Position numbers and translations under genes: made by a program. This document shows positions 10,016 to 18,874 of a stretch of 64,000 bases of DNA, piece by piece; position 1 is the first letter of the stretch, and every line of letters begins with the position of its first letter. Origin of the DNA: Paenibacillus monticola (lineage in GTDB: Bacteria > Bacillota > Bacilli > Paenibacillales > Paenibacillaceae); NCBI RefSeq assembly GCF_009664975.1, contig NZ_WJXB01000003.1, positions 682,001-746,000 on the forward strand, read 5' to 3'. The notes beneath the pieces were generated by a model. The model worked only from the letters and a program-made list of their open reading frames with translations, did not search any database and was not told the DNA's origin.

Positions 10016-10315
10016 CTTGATTTTGGATATGAGGTCATCGAAAGAGTTAATATCGGTGACATTAAATCTGTTGAAAAAGCCATAGATCTGGGCCATTGCA
10101 ATCAAGTCACATTGCTTGTTAAGGCTACTCCAACTCATTATTATTTCTATGTACAGCTTGAAGGTACCGAGACCTTACTAGGAGCGGCGCAAACAAAATA
10201 TCTCTCCTCTGAAGTAGCAGGCGGGTTCACTGGTGTACTTATCGGTTTGTATGTCACTGGAGAAACCCCTGAGACTAGTGCGGAGTTTACACATTTTAGC
10301 TGCGTGTATTCTTAA
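10016..10315 (+). pseudogene. C-terminal fragment of a GH43-like beta-xylosidase
   Basis: The plus frame from just after a TAG at 10013 to the stop at 10315 encodes about 99 residues. They resemble the C-terminal concanavalin-A-like sandwich of GH43 beta-xylosidases: a run YEVIERVNIGDI, then AHYYFYV-like strands, then GGFTGVLIGLYVTG and a final SAEFTHFSC. The catalytic five-bladed propeller is absent. There is no start codon with a ribosome site at the beginning, and upstream sequence does not continue the domain in any frame. The family call is from motif memory, so it is moderately sure. Confidence 0.6.
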
Positions 10316-10348
10316 AGTTATCAAAGAAGTTCGTCCTAAGATAATAAA

Positions 10349-10396
10349 AAGCGGCAGCCATTGAAAATTAATTCAATAATGGCTGCCACTTCTTTG
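10349..10396 (-). terminator. intrinsic terminator, minus strand
   Basis: GGCAGCCATT (10353-10362) pairs with AATGGCTGCC (10378-10387). Read on the minus strand the stem is followed by CGCTTTTTATT, a proper U-tract; the plus direction has none. It therefore ends a minus-strand transcript, and the only candidate is the short ORF at 10410-10475. Confidence 0.7.
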
Positions 10397-10409
10397 AGCT
10401 TCGCTGTAC

Positions 10410-10475
10410 TTAGCTGTTGCGCTGTTCAGAAGATAATGTTTCATCGTCCGGAGCCCTCAGAACCATCGCACCCAT
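10410..10475 (-). CDS. possible 21-aa peptide gene with own terminator
   Basis: The ATG at 10475 is preceded by AAGGGGGG 8 bases upstream. The 21-codon frame (containing VLRAPDDETLSSEQ) stops at 10410, and a minus-strand intrinsic terminator follows 14 bases later. The peptide is hydrophilic, with no signal sequence or Cys, and matches no family I know. A small transcript is supported by the combination of ribosome site and oriented terminator; no clear sigma-A promoter was found in the AT-rich stretch upstream. It could be a peptide gene, a leader remnant or a small RNA. Confidence 0.35.
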   Translation of the reverse strand: MGAMVLRAPDDETLSSEQRNS

Positions 10476-10801
10476 TTGAGATTCCCCCCTTATAATACAT
10501 AAGTTTATATTAAAGCAGGAGTAAGTCATACAGAAAGGAAAAATACAAACTGCCCATGATAATGCAAAAGACTGTAGAGGCTGTTTGAAAACTCGACACT
10601 TTCCGTCCGGTATACCACAAAGTAAAACAATGGCTGAAGCCAATGAAGATGTGGATAAATTCATTCGATTTTAGTGGAACTATTTCTAATGAAAAACGTC
10701 TAAATAGGAAGACAAAAAGGATAATAATTCCTTAATTGGCATTACTATTAACTGAAAACTTTAATTTTAGCTGTAGTTCCTGAAGGGATGGGGTAACGAA
10801 T
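10476..10801. other. 326-base gap without recognised gene
   Basis: AT-rich sequence between the small peptide ORF and the lipoprotein pseudogene. It presumably holds promoters for both directions, but no -35/-10 pair is convincing and no structured RNA was recognised. Confidence 0.4.
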
Positions 10802-11688
10802 ATGAATAAAATTGCTAATTTTTCTATTATTTTGTTGGCTTTGATATCTATACTGGGTTGTAACAATAACGCTACTTCAAAAGAATCGACTAATCAGAAT
10901 AACGTATCTCAAAATAAAAGTGGAAACTCTAATCCTCAAAAAGTTGAGGTCAATGAGGCAGTAGGAAGCAATTTTAATAATTCATTTGATTCCTCGATAT
11001 ATTATGCTTCAGAAAACCATCCAATTATAAAGACCTCTAATAACCAAATTATTTGGAAAGAAGGGAACGTGGTGCTTACCGCCGCAATTTCTAAGGCAGA
11101 GGGGGAGCAGGCTTCCCAGTCCAATACAGTGATTAGTTCTATAACAATTGACAGTCGCAACGGAATTTATACTATTGAACTTGATAAAAAACCATTAGGT
11201 ATTCAGTCAGTGAGTTTATCTAAAAACAACCAGTTAGCTGTTCATGTGAGAGATCATGAAGGGTCAAGATTAATTATTTTAAGTCTTTCAAGCGGAAAAC
11301 AAAGTGTGCTCAACAGCCTTCCCAATAAAGTGACTTCTAGTGAAAAAATAGATAGTTACAATTGGTCTCCCGCAGGAAATACAATTGCTTTTGGCATTGG
11401 TGGCATAGGTTCTAGTTACATTGCATTGTACAATACGGAGGATAACTCCTTTTCGGAACTTACTAAAAAAACTTTATACTGATTACATCTGTAGTTTGGC
11501 ATAAGGACGGACAAGGTTTCGATTTTTTAAGTAAGACCGATGATGCTGAGAATCCAGTGATTCTTTAACGGTATACGTTAAAAGATAATTTAATTAGCAA
11601 GGTAACTAATAATCTTACTAAAAACGAACAAACAACCTTAACAAAATTATTACCGATAAAGATATCAAATTTAATGGAGGAAGAGTAA
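10802..11688 (+). pseudogene. lipoprotein gene broken by frameshift and nonsense codon
   Basis: The first 226 codons (10802-11482) encode a lipoprotein: a signal peptide with lipobox ISILGC, an Asn/Ser-rich linker, then beta-rich sequence with phrases typical of TolB/WD40-like propellers (SYNWSPAGNTIAFGIGG). The frame then ends in TLY-stop, but the sequence continues sensibly in another frame as LITSVVWHKDGQGFDFLSK. Restoring one A in the A7 run at 11465-11471 joins the two. A TAA at 11566-11568 then interrupts the join VIL-RYTLKDNLISKVTNN, after which the frame stays open to about 11688. One lost A and one nonsense codon explain everything. The function of the intact protein is unknown, perhaps a peptidoglycan-side or sugar-sensing lipoprotein. 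A good ribosome site (AAGGGATGGGG) precedes it. Confidence 0.7.
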
Positions 11689-11691
11689 AAA

Positions 11692-12565
11692 ATGAAAAAA
11701 TACTTAAAGATTAGTCTACTTGTCCTAATCTTGTTGACAACTGTGTCAGGAACAGCGATGGCAAACAATTCAGATATCATTTCTATCAATGTTAACAAGG
11801 ACAGAATTGAGACAGACGCTACATCATATATTGATCATGGAACTACCATAGTTCCTTTAAATGTGATTCAAAAAATTCCGGGTATCAGCATTGTGTGGGA
11901 CAACTCGAACAAAACTGTCACTATTGTTCATGATAGTAAGATTATTAAACTTGTAGCAGGTCACAACTCAGCAACTATTGGTTCAAATAAGGTGAAACTA
12001 CCTGTGGCTTCCCTTATTAAAATGGACGTATAATGGTGCCTCTGCGCTTTATCGCTGAAGCAACTTTACAACTTCCAACTGTACGCTTACTTAAGTCAAT
12101 AACTGAAGGTGCAGGAATTTCAAATCAATACTACTACTTTCCTGAAGGTAAGGCTGATCAAGTATTTATGACTATGGGGAATGGAGTAGAATATCTTGAA
12201 GCAATAAACGGGAGATTGGAGCAAAAGTGGGTAGGACGTTTTGGTGAGAAAGGAACGATAAAAGGACCGTTTTTTCTCTCGAACATTGAAGAAGAGGTAG
12301 GAAAACAGCCGACGATCGCTGTTGATCGCATAACCTTCTTTAAACAAATTTTACCTATTGGTGAGGCGGATTATGGTTTTATCAATAAAGATGGTAAAGC
12401 TACAACCATAGGGCATCATGATATGCCTGGATTATATGATTTTTTTATTATTCCAGAAGAGAAATGATTTGTTTCTTTAAGGCGCGTCCAGTAAGCTATT
12501 TTATAAAGAGTCCAGATCACGAAGGTGCATGGTTAGAATATAGGATTCGGGCATCAAAAAAATAA
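11692..12565 (+). pseudogene. copper amine oxidase-like domain protein, frameshifted
   Basis: GGAGGAAGAG precedes an ATG at 11692. Residues 1-25 are a signal peptide ending in TAMANN, followed by the start of a copper-amine-oxidase N-terminal-like domain (INVNKDRIETDAT, GTTIVPLNVIQKI, IVWDNSNKTVTI). The frame stops at 12033 in KMDV-stop, while the hallmark VPLRFIAEAT of this family continues in the next frame (TAATG overlap). That frame runs to 12467, and a third segment (ICFFKARPVSYFIKS... to 12565) lies in yet another frame. At least two shifts are needed. These domains are common in Paenibacillus as wall-associated stalks, often on proteins of unknown role. It follows the broken lipoprotein gene at close spacing, and both probably formed one operon. 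Confidence 0.7.
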
Positions 12566-12591
12566 ATTCCAGCTGAATCAAAATTCTGATT

Positions 12592-13293
12592 TTATAAATA
12601 TAACAATAAATCGGATAGCTTTTTAATGCTTAGATATTTTATGCTTTCTTGAGAGTCTGGTCTTGAAAGAGTTAAGACAGATTGTATACCCATAGTTGAT
12701 GCACCCTCTAAGTTCTTTTCATAATCGTCGATAAATACGGTTTCTATTGCTGGCAAATTCATAGCCTCAAGTGCGTGTCTAAACATGCCGGGACTTGGTT
12801 TGTTTTCTCCAAGTTCATAACTAAGTGTCATATTATCAAAATAATCATATAGACCTGCATTTTTTAAAACCCTTTTGATGGATGGGTCAGTATCTGAAAT
12901 AACCCCAATCTTATACTTTTCCTTAAGAGCTTCAATTATCTTTTTGGTATTATCAAAAAAAACATAATTAGAATCGTTATACACTCTATCATATGCAATC
13001 ATTTCAGCTTGTTCGTTTGTAATATCAATTTCAGGTAACATTTCAGCAATTGTTCTATAATAATTTGTATACCTTTCAAGCTCCTCCTCTTCAGTTTTGT
13101 AAATTTCATTTTTAACGTACTCATTTGCTTTTGAAATTGCAGTATTAAGTTTAGATTGTGGTAGTGACCATAGAATTTGTGGATTTATATATTCCAAAGC
13201 TTTTACTGTTATTCTCCAATCACCTGTTGCAGGGCGAAAAATCGTCCAACCAAGGTCAAAAAATATACCACGCACAGGTTTCTTTATAGTCAT
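12592..13293 (-). CDS. HAD-superfamily hydrolase
   Basis: 233 residues. HAD motif I is FFDLGWT (nucleophile Asp at about residue 13, with Gly in place of the usual second Asp, as in some YihX-like members). Motif II is around VISDTD, motif III the Lys in GENKPSPGMF, and motif IV FIDDYEKN. A helical cap lies between motifs I and II. It probably acts as a cytosolic phosphatase on a small phosphorylated metabolite; the substrate cannot be deduced. The ATG at 13293 follows AAGGGGTG by 7 bases; the longer TTG-started frame (13317) lacks a site. It is a stand-alone gene, convergent with the broken gene to its left. Confidence 0.85.
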   Translation of the reverse strand: MTIKKPVRGIFFDLGWTIFRPATGDWRITVKALEYINPQILWSLPQSKLNTAISKANEYVKNEIYKTEEEELERYTNYYRTIAEMLPEIDITNEQAEMIAYDRVYNDSNYVFFDNTKKIIEALKEKYKIGVISDTDPSIKRVLKNAGLYDYFDNMTLSYELGENKPSPGMFRHALEAMNLPAIETVFIDDYEKNLEGASTMGIQSVLTLSRPDSQESIKYLSIKKLSDLLLYL

Positions 13294-13469
13294 ATCAAAA
13301 CACCCCTTATTATTCAAATTATCTTTCCCTCCGTAACTTCTCTCACTTTTATCTTAGTAAAATGATAATGCTCAAAAACCTTTTGAAAAAGAGAATTTAA
13401 TCTGTTTTTATTTCCTATTTTAGATTCTCATTGAACAATACAGCCTGCCTGCTAGAATCTTACACGCAA

Positions 13470-13507
13470 AAAAACTCTTGTCCGCGATATGGGCGGCAAG
13501 AGTTTTT
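13470..13507 (-). terminator. terminator of the SDR gene
   Basis: An 11-bp stem (AAAAACTCTTG with CAAGAGTTTTT) encloses an inner GC pairing. It lies just after the SDR stop codon and has A/T runs on both flanks. Confidence 0.8.
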
Positions 13508-13525
13508 GCTGTCGGCAGTTGCGAG

Positions 13526-14230
13526 TTACCAGGCGTAAACGCCCTTCTCATTCAAGAATTCTCCGTTATGACGTTGGCCATCTGTCGCATACCCTACTAT
13601 AATCGCAGCGGCGCCTTCTTTCGATTTACCGCCTGGGGCATTGCCGTTAAGATCTGTTGAGGTGAATCCAGGCGTTACCGCGAATACTTGAGCGTTGCTG
13701 TTTTTGGCTTCATAAGCCATTGAGAGTGTCATGGCATTGTTTGCCGTTTTAGATGAGTTATAATCGAATGCGTTTAAAGTAAATTCAGCATTTTGCATAT
13801 GGTCCAGAGAAGCCATGTCGGTCGATACATTGATGATTGTGCCTTCGTTATCTTTGATTAACGGGAACAAACGCTGGTTCAAACGGAAGGTTCCGAAAAA
13901 GTTAACTTCGAAGGCATTCCGCAGATCTTCCTCTTTGGTATCCGTAAAAGAAGGGGAGAAAGCGCCAGGCATACCCGCGTTATTGATCAGAAGCAACAAG
14001 TCCGGATAATTCTTGTTGATCATATCGGCTGCCTGTTCGATGCTTTTCAAGTCACTCATGTCGATTTGTATAAATTCTACGTCTAAGGAAGTTAACTCGG
14101 AAACTGCTGTTTCACCCCGTTCAGCACTACGTGCACCAAGGATAACTTTCCAGCCTGCTTCACTTAACTGTCTAACGATTTCAATTCCGATTCCTTTATT
14201 GGCTCCGGTTACAAAAGCGGTCTTTTTCAT
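13526..14230 (-). CDS. short-chain dehydrogenase/reductase under MerR control
   Basis: 234 residues, a classical SDR. The Rossmann glycine motif is TGANKGIG (about 8-15), the NNAG motif is present, and the catalytic Tyr/Lys are in YNSSK with Ser upstream (STDMASLD). It probably uses NADP(H) to reduce a carbonyl compound. The ATG at 14230 has AGAAGGATT 7 bases upstream; upstream in-frame starts are unsupported. It is divergent from a MerR-family gene only 103 bases away, with a MerR-type promoter between them, so it is probably induced by an electrophile or thiol-reactive compound, as in AdhR-type systems (inference). Confidence 0.9.
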   Translation of the reverse strand: MKKTAFVTGANKGIGIEIVRQLSEAGWKVILGARSAERGETAVSELTSLDVEFIQIDMSDLKSIEQAADMINKNYPDLLLLINNAGMPGAFSPSFTDTKEEDLRNAFEVNFFGTFRLNQRLFPLIKDNEGTIINVSTDMASLDHMQNAEFTLNAFDYNSSKTANNAMTLSMAYEAKNSNAQVFAVTPGFTSTDLNGNAPGGKSKEGAAAIIVGYATDGQRHNGEFLNEKGVYAW

Positions 14231-14283
14231 GTGAATCCTTCTTTCCCTCATTTGATTTTTCTTTAACAATTTATAAGTTACTA

Positions 14284-14306
14284 TGCTACACTTAGTGTAG
14301 GTCAAC
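14284..14306 (-). promoter_or_regulatory. MerR-type operator and promoter of the SDR gene
   Basis: CTACACTTAGTGTAG (14286-14300) is a 7-1-7 palindrome. Read toward the SDR gene, TTGACC (complement of 14300-14305) lies just before it, and a weak TAACTT -10 follows with a 19-base spacer. A long spacer with a palindrome inside is the hallmark of MerR-regulated promoters. Confidence 0.75.
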
Positions 14307-14333
14307 AATTAATTTTTATAAAAGAGGGTTATT

Positions 14334-14693
14334 ATGTTAACAATTGGAGAAGTGGCGAAGGAAGTCGGGATCAATATTGGAGCGATCCGCTTTTACGAAA
14401 GAAAGGGACTGCTGAAACCTGCTACCCGAAACGAGCAGAATAACCGTCTTTATACGGATGATGATCTGAGCTGGCTGGTTTTTATCAAATGTCTTCGCGA
14501 AACCGGGATGAGTGTGGAGGAAATCAAAAAGTATTATGATAAGGTGAACGAAGGAACCTCAACCCTGCCGGAGAGAATCAAACTGATTGAAGATCAAAAG
14601 CAAAAGCTTCTGGAAGATATTGAGGAGAAGAAAGCGCAGCTCGTTCATTTGGAAGAAAAACTGAAGCGCTATTATCGTGGGGAAAATTATTAA
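14334..14693 (+). CDS. MerR-family transcriptional regulator
   Basis: 119 residues. The N-terminal winged HTH reads TIGEVAKEVGINIGAIRFYE (residues 3-22), followed by the wing NEQNNRLYTDDDLSWL and a dimerisation coiled coil (about 80-115, IEDQKQKLLEDIEEKK). There is no Cys cluster, so it is not a metal sensor; it resembles AdhR/YfmP-type regulators. An AGAGGG lies 7 bases before the ATG. It is divergent from an SDR gene and most likely controls it through the palindrome in the shared promoter. Confidence 0.92.
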   Translation: MLTIGEVAKEVGINIGAIRFYERKGLLKPATRNEQNNRLYTDDDLSWLVFIKCLRETGMSVEEIKKYYDKVNEGTSTLPERIKLIEDQKQKLLEDIEEKKAQLVHLEEKLKRYYRGENY

Positions 14694-14828
14694 TATAAGC
14701 ATATAAGCCGGGTCATATAGACTAAATTTTTAAATCTCATATTCCTTATTACTACTTTGATTTGTTTAATTCTAACCAACATAAAGAACTTCTCTCCAGA
14801 CCTTGTGGTTAGACAAGCACTGAAAAGG

Positions 14829-14884
14829 AGTCCTAGACTGCCAGTGTTTTGTTGAGCTATCGTTCCCGTTAGTTGAACAGTCAT
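14829..14884. repeat. dispersed palindromic repeat, copy 1
   Basis: Contains ACTGCCAGT and then the box GTTGAGCTATCGTTCCCGTT followed by AGTTGAAC. The same boxes recur near 15.77, 20.49, 21.25, 22.3 and 23.12 kb, always between genes. No gene was found in the surrounding 200 bases. Confidence 0.6.
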
Positions 14885-14893
14885 TGAGGCAAA

Positions 14894-15031
14894 TCACTGC
14901 TTTTTTCTTACAAGTTTATAAATAATTACACTAGCCATTATCAGAATACCAACAATAATTATTGGAAACCAAGGCTTCCCAACAATAAAATAACTATCAT
15001 GATATTGAAAGTATTCGCTAAAAGAATACAT
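14894..15031 (-). CDS. small single-span membrane protein, 45 aa
   Basis: AAGGAGG lies 6 bases before the ATG at 15031. An earlier ATG (15037) directly abuts the Shine-Dalgarno and is unlikely. The peptide has an aromatic N-terminal half (YSFSEYFQYHDSYF) followed by one hydrophobic helix (about residues 23-40, FPIIIVGILIMASVIIY) and a basic end KLVRKKQ. It belongs to no family I know. It lies 75 bases downstream of a membrane-anchored C39-like peptidase on the same strand, so the two may be co-transcribed. A role as substrate, immunity or partner of that peptidase is only a guess. Confidence 0.55.
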   Translation of the reverse strand: MYSFSEYFQYHDSYFIVGKPWFPIIIVGILIMASVIIYKLVRKKQ

Positions 15032-15106
15032 AGCCATCCTCCTTGTAGTTCCGCTGGCCTGCCCGGTTAGATAAGCGAAAACGTACAGAAATGAAAACAA
15101 TCACAT

Positions 15107-15703
15107 TTAGCGTATCACGATATACGTATTTTTACAAAACGGTACCCATGTCTTACATAATGTCTCAAAATCGCGGATTAATACTTTTCGGTTATAGCAG
15201 GTTTCGTAACAGTTAATGGTGTGTTCCAAAGAGTCTGCCAAGTAAAAATATTCGTCATCATAACCAACGACTGGTACAAAGTGCAAATTCCTTTGGTCAG
15301 GTAAAACCCGTATAAACGCAATGACCGGAATGCCTAGATTCACTTGTTTCTTTAAGGTATCAACATTACCTGAGCAAAAAAAAGCGTTATAACCATGCTT
15401 CTTAAAGAACAAGAGAATGCCCTTAGGCGTAACCGTTCCATCATATAACTTTCTAGGGTAGTCTTTATAGAGCTTGTTGCCATCCGACTTCATCCCAAAA
15501 TGTCTCAGCACGTATGCGCTTGAAAATGCGGCGCATTCATAATTATGCTGAATGTCCATTCTATTCGAGGATTGGATAACATACGAATTCGGAATCGCTA
15601 TGGTCGAGATGAAGTCCTTACTCGGGAGAACAAAATAATAATATAAAACTATGCCAGCCAGGCATATACCTATTGCTAGTGTCGAAATAAGATTAAAAAA
15701 CAT
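15107..15703 (-). CDS. membrane-anchored C39-like cysteine peptidase
   Basis: 198 residues. One N-terminal membrane helix (about 5-24) is followed by a papain-like C39 peptidase domain: Cys57 in YECAAFSSAYVLRHFG, His141 in HFVPVVGYDD and Asp157 in FYLADS. These are the expected catalytic residues of the C39/C39_2 group. C39 domains usually sit in bacteriocin ABC exporters that cut double-glycine leaders; here the domain stands alone, facing outward by its topology. GGAGG precedes the start closely. The neighbouring 45-aa membrane protein follows on the same strand. No bacteriocin precursor with a GG leader was seen in the window, so the substrate is unknown. Confidence 0.75.
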   Translation of the reverse strand: MFFNLISTLAIGICLAGIVLYYYFVLPSKDFISTIAIPNSYVIQSSNRMDIQHNYECAAFSSAYVLRHFGMKSDGNKLYKDYPRKLYDGTVTPKGILLFFKKHGYNAFFCSGNVDTLKKQVNLGIPVIAFIRVLPDQRNLHFVPVVGYDDEYFYLADSLEHTINCYETCYNRKVLIRDFETLCKTWVPFCKNTYIVIR

Positions 15704-15765
15704 TGTATTCCTCCTATAAATTTCTATATTCGAGATATTCGTAAAATTAAATGTATATTCCCGCC

Positions 15766-15800
15766 AAGATTAGTTTAACCTTCCTGTTAGTTGAATGTTC
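15766..15800. repeat. dispersed palindromic repeat, copy 2 (short)
   Basis: AGTTTAACCTTCCTGTTAG followed by TTGAATGTTC matches the right-hand box of the dispersed repeat family. It lies in the 221-base gap between the peptidase and the serine hydrolase genes. Confidence 0.45.
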
Positions 15801-15924
15801 ACCTACTGGAATGAATAAAGGCACTTTGTATGAATGTTTTTAGTTCATCCAACTTTTCTTGAGGAATCTTCTTTCTTATACGCAGGACTATATCTTGGCC
15901 AGTTATGAAATGCTTATTGCGAAG

Positions 15925-18102
15925 TTATTGAGCGGAAATCTCGAACTTCGTGCCGGCATCTCCGGCGAAAACTATGGATCCTCCCAAGGGCAGTGCTACC
16001 TGATCCTTGCCTCCGATGACACTGAAGAAGAGGCATGTTCCCTTTGCATCATAAACAGCGAAGGAAGCGTTCGAGGACCTATTTACCTTAATGGCCTTGC
16101 CCCCGTCTTTGTCGCTTATCGTATACCACCTGGCGTATCCGCTGGGCGGAATCGTAACGATTGACTTCTTAGCGAAGTTAAAAGGCTTCACGGCGTCTTC
16201 ATTCACTAAGAGGGTTTCACGTATATTCAGGTACTCAACCCCGTCTTGTGTAAAGAACGTAAGACCGGAGAGATCCCGCCCGCGCATTCCCGGAATTTGC
16301 AATTCGGAGACGGCTGAATTCGGGCCGGTTATTCGTTTATCCAGCACGTACCCCGGCAATTGTTTCGACATATTCAATTGGCTGGACGGCAACACCAAAT
16401 AAGCAAGTGACGTATACTTCTCAGTCAGCAGGTAATACTTCTTCCCGTCGCGCTGAATCCATGCTTCCTTGGTCTCTGCCGGAAGCTCTTGGGGCTGGAG
16501 CCTCTCGGCGTTGTACATGGATATAGCCACCTGCCCAAGACCCGGTAACGAAGCGTATCGACGAAGCCATTCGTAGGTGCGACCGTTCTCCTCCGTGACG
16601 AAGCTGATCATCTCATTTCCATCCGAACTATGGAACATGCCGTCCGCCGAATATTTGTAGATCTGGTTCGGATTAGCGGATGGCTGCTCCGAAGTGATTG
16701 ACATTACGCCGTCTTTGGTAATATCTATGTTTACCGTTGTATCGGATGCGCCATAAATTCCCGAATACTGCAGCATGGACTCCGGCATATCAGATTTTAC
16801 CGGCGCGCCGTATGACTTTTCTGGCTTGAATTCAGTAATTGTCCCTTTCTCTTTCAGCGCCTGAAGCAGGATTTCGTTCGCCAGAAGCTGATCGTACGTG
16901 CTGGTCCCGCCGGAAGTGACAACAACTGCTGCCATATCCTGCTCGGGAAGCACAACGAGCGACGCGTGATAGAGATACGTGTCCCCGCCTTTGGTCAACG
17001 CCTTCATCCCGTATTCGCCGAAAGGATACAGATGGACGCTGTCCCAGCCGAGACCATAGTCGATTGAGTTGTCCGCATCTTCAGGCCACAAAGGCGTCTT
17101 GTACTCGTCTTGGGCAGTGGTCGCAGCCGATTTACCGGACAAGACTTCTTCCGCTTCCCCCGTAAAAATTGTTGAGAACCGAGCCAAATCTTCTGCCGTA
17201 GAATAGATACCTCCAGCTCCGATCAAGTTGATCGTCTCGTAAGGAAGTTGTCCTGTATAGGTAGGATAATAGAGTCCTGCCATCTTCGCTTCGTCCGGAG
17301 AATCGAGCGGCGTCTTCGTATTGACCATACCCAAAGGTTCGGTAATATATCGATGGATATAAGAGGTAAAGTCCATGCCGCTGACCTGCTCGACCAGAAT
17401 CTCGGCCAGCGTAAATCCGTCATTGCAGTAAACCGAATAAGCCCCCGGGTCCGCTTTCAAGGTCTGACCGGACAGTTGCTTTAGCAGTGTGTCGTGGGCA
17501 TAAGTATCATTATCTTCGAATAAACTGGCGTTCGTAGGCGAGGTTCCCGTCAGCCCGGAAGAATGATTCAGCAGCATGCGCGGCGTAATCTGCTTGTAGC
17601 GTTCATCCTTCATCGTAAATCCGGGGATATACTGTACGACCGGCGTATCGAGATCGATTTCCCCTTGATCGAGCAACTGCATAACGGCAACCGTGGTAAA
17701 CATCTTACTTGTCGAGCCTATCCCGTACATCGTGTCTTTCGTGAGCGGTTTCAGTCCCTGCTCATCATTCTTGCCGGATTGGCCGGATACGACGATGTTG
17801 CCATGATCGATAAGGGCGTATTGCACGCTGTTCGTATCATAAGCTGTCGTGAGTAGTTCGGCTTTCTCCTTGGCATCTTTCCGGGTTACTTCGTAGGTGA
17901 GTCCAGCTTCATTAGAAGGTGAGTCCACTTCCGTCGTTGACACGGTTGCCGGAACAGCACTTGACTCGATCACCTCAGATGTATTCAGTGCCTCTGCTGT
18001 GTTCTGCATCTCAGCCACTGGTGTGTTGTCATTGCAGGCGCTTAGCAGCAGAAGCAGAAACAAAGATAGTACGGCTACAGTTATCCATCGACTTTTCATC
18101 AT
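15925..18102 (-). CDS. lipoprotein serine hydrolase (class C beta-lactamase-like)
   Basis: 725 residues. The signal peptide ends in a lipobox LLSAC (Cys23), then a Ser/Thr linker to about residue 68. The beta-lactamase/DD-peptidase domain spans about 70-420, with Ser130 and Lys133 in GSTSKMF (SxxK) and Tyr225-x-Asn227 in VYCND (YxN). About 300 residues of beta-rich C-terminal sequence follow, longer than simple beta-lactamases. The protein would be tethered on the outer face of the membrane. Enzymes of this layout act as D-aminopeptidases, esterases or penicillin-binding-protein-like hydrolases, and beta-lactam resistance is not implied. GAAGGAGAG precedes a double ATG (18102/18099). It is a stand-alone gene. 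Confidence 0.88.
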   Translation of the reverse strand: MMKSRWITVAVLSLFLLLLLSACNDNTPVAEMQNTAEALNTSEVIESSAVPATVSTTEVDSPSNEAGLTYEVTRKDAKEKAELLTTAYDTNSVQYALIDHGNIVVSGQSGKNDEQGLKPLTKDTMYGIGSTSKMFTTVAVMQLLDQGEIDLDTPVVQYIPGFTMKDERYKQITPRMLLNHSSGLTGTSPTNASLFEDNDTYAHDTLLKQLSGQTLKADPGAYSVYCNDGFTLAEILVEQVSGMDFTSYIHRYITEPLGMVNTKTPLDSPDEAKMAGLYYPTYTGQLPYETINLIGAGGIYSTAEDLARFSTIFTGEAEEVLSGKSAATTAQDEYKTPLWPEDADNSIDYGLGWDSVHLYPFGEYGMKALTKGGDTYLYHASLVVLPEQDMAAVVVTSGGTSTYDQLLANEILLQALKEKGTITEFKPEKSYGAPVKSDMPESMLQYSGIYGASDTTVNIDITKDGVMSITSEQPSANPNQIYKYSADGMFHSSDGNEMISFVTEENGRTYEWLRRYASLPGLGQVAISMYNAERLQPQELPAETKEAWIQRDGKKYYLLTEKYTSLAYLVLPSSQLNMSKQLPGYVLDKRITGPNSAVSELQIPGMRGRDLSGLTFFTQDGVEYLNIRETLLVNEDAVKPFNFAKKSIVTIPPSGYARWYTISDKDGGKAIKVNRSSNASFAVYDAKGTCLFFSVIGGKDQVALPLGGSIVFAGDAGTKFEISAQ

Positions 18103-18202
18103 TTGTACTCTCCTTCTGGAGTTTTGGTAGATATGACTCCAAAGTGATATATTTATACATTAATATGATTTTGATAATTATGTAGTTCATTTCTTCTTAG
18201 CT

Positions 18203-18475
18203 TTAAAATAATAGTAAGTGTTTGTTTTCTTTCATCTTCTTCCGAATAAATTTAAATACACCTCTTAAAATAATCACTGATAAAATAATAAGCATAATTG
18301 GACCTATTTCTAAAAAAAATACTGGAACTAATGTAGATAATGAAATAAATAATTCATAAATAAAAAAATAATCAACAATTCCAACTACGACAACGGATAA
18401 AACAATGAATTGTAATTTTTGATAATAAAAAGCCATCGTATAAAGAACCCTTCTAAGGAAATAAAGTAACCTCAT
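18203..18475 (-). CDS. small membrane protein, unknown
   Basis: 90 residues from the ATG at 18475, with AGGTG 4 bases upstream; a longer frame to 18547 has no site. Two long hydrophobic helices are visible (LQFIVLSVVVVGIVDYFF and a second around IGPIMLIILSVIIL) with a basic C-terminus (KFIRKKMKENK). No family recognised. The gene is AT-richer than its neighbours. Confidence 0.45.
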   Translation of the reverse strand: MRLLYFLRRVLYTMAFYYQKLQFIVLSVVVVGIVDYFFIYELFISLSTLVPVFFLEIGPIMLIILSVIILRGVFKFIRKKMKENKHLLLF

Positions 18476-18749
18476 CACACACCTCATTGTAATATATTTA
18501 CATACAATTACGGCTTGATCTTTAAATGGTTTCGTGTGTTTGAGCAATTAAAGTAGGTTAATTCACGGAGTTATATCCAGCATTGATTTTTTTCCCAAAA
18601 AAGGTTATTTTATAGACAGCTTAGTGATAAGCAAGTTCCTGACACGAAGGGAGATGTATTTAATGGCAACTACTTATATGGTGGTTTCGTCTTAAAACTG
18701 AATAGTAGGCATAGGTGAAAAAAGCGGGAAAACGCCCGGATTATTTGAT

Positions 18750-18874
18750 ATGCCTTCCAAAGTAACCTTTCGTGAATATTGCTGTTTGCAGATACGATGA
18801 AGGTCGTATCTTTTTTGCGTCCTGATGCCGCGCGACAGCAGCTTCTTTAGAGGCTGTTTGTCCGTGGCATTTTT
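18750..18874 (+). promoter_or_regulatory. leader peptide and two tandem attenuator hairpins before rsgA remnant
   Basis: A 16-codon leader ORF (18750-18800, MPSKVTFREYCCLQIR) ends inside the 5' arm and loop of a terminator: GATACGA (18791-18797) pairs with TCGTATC (18804-18810), followed by T6. A second terminator-like stem follows: ATGCC (18825-18829) and ACAGC (18835-18839) pair with GCTGT (18853-18857) and GGCAT (18866-18870), then TTTT. Both are followed by GCGTCC (18817-18822 and 18875-18880). A ribosome stalled on the leader would change the first stem, as in leaders induced by ribosome-targeting antibiotics (inference). The gene behind it is a deleted rsgA. Confidence 0.6.
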
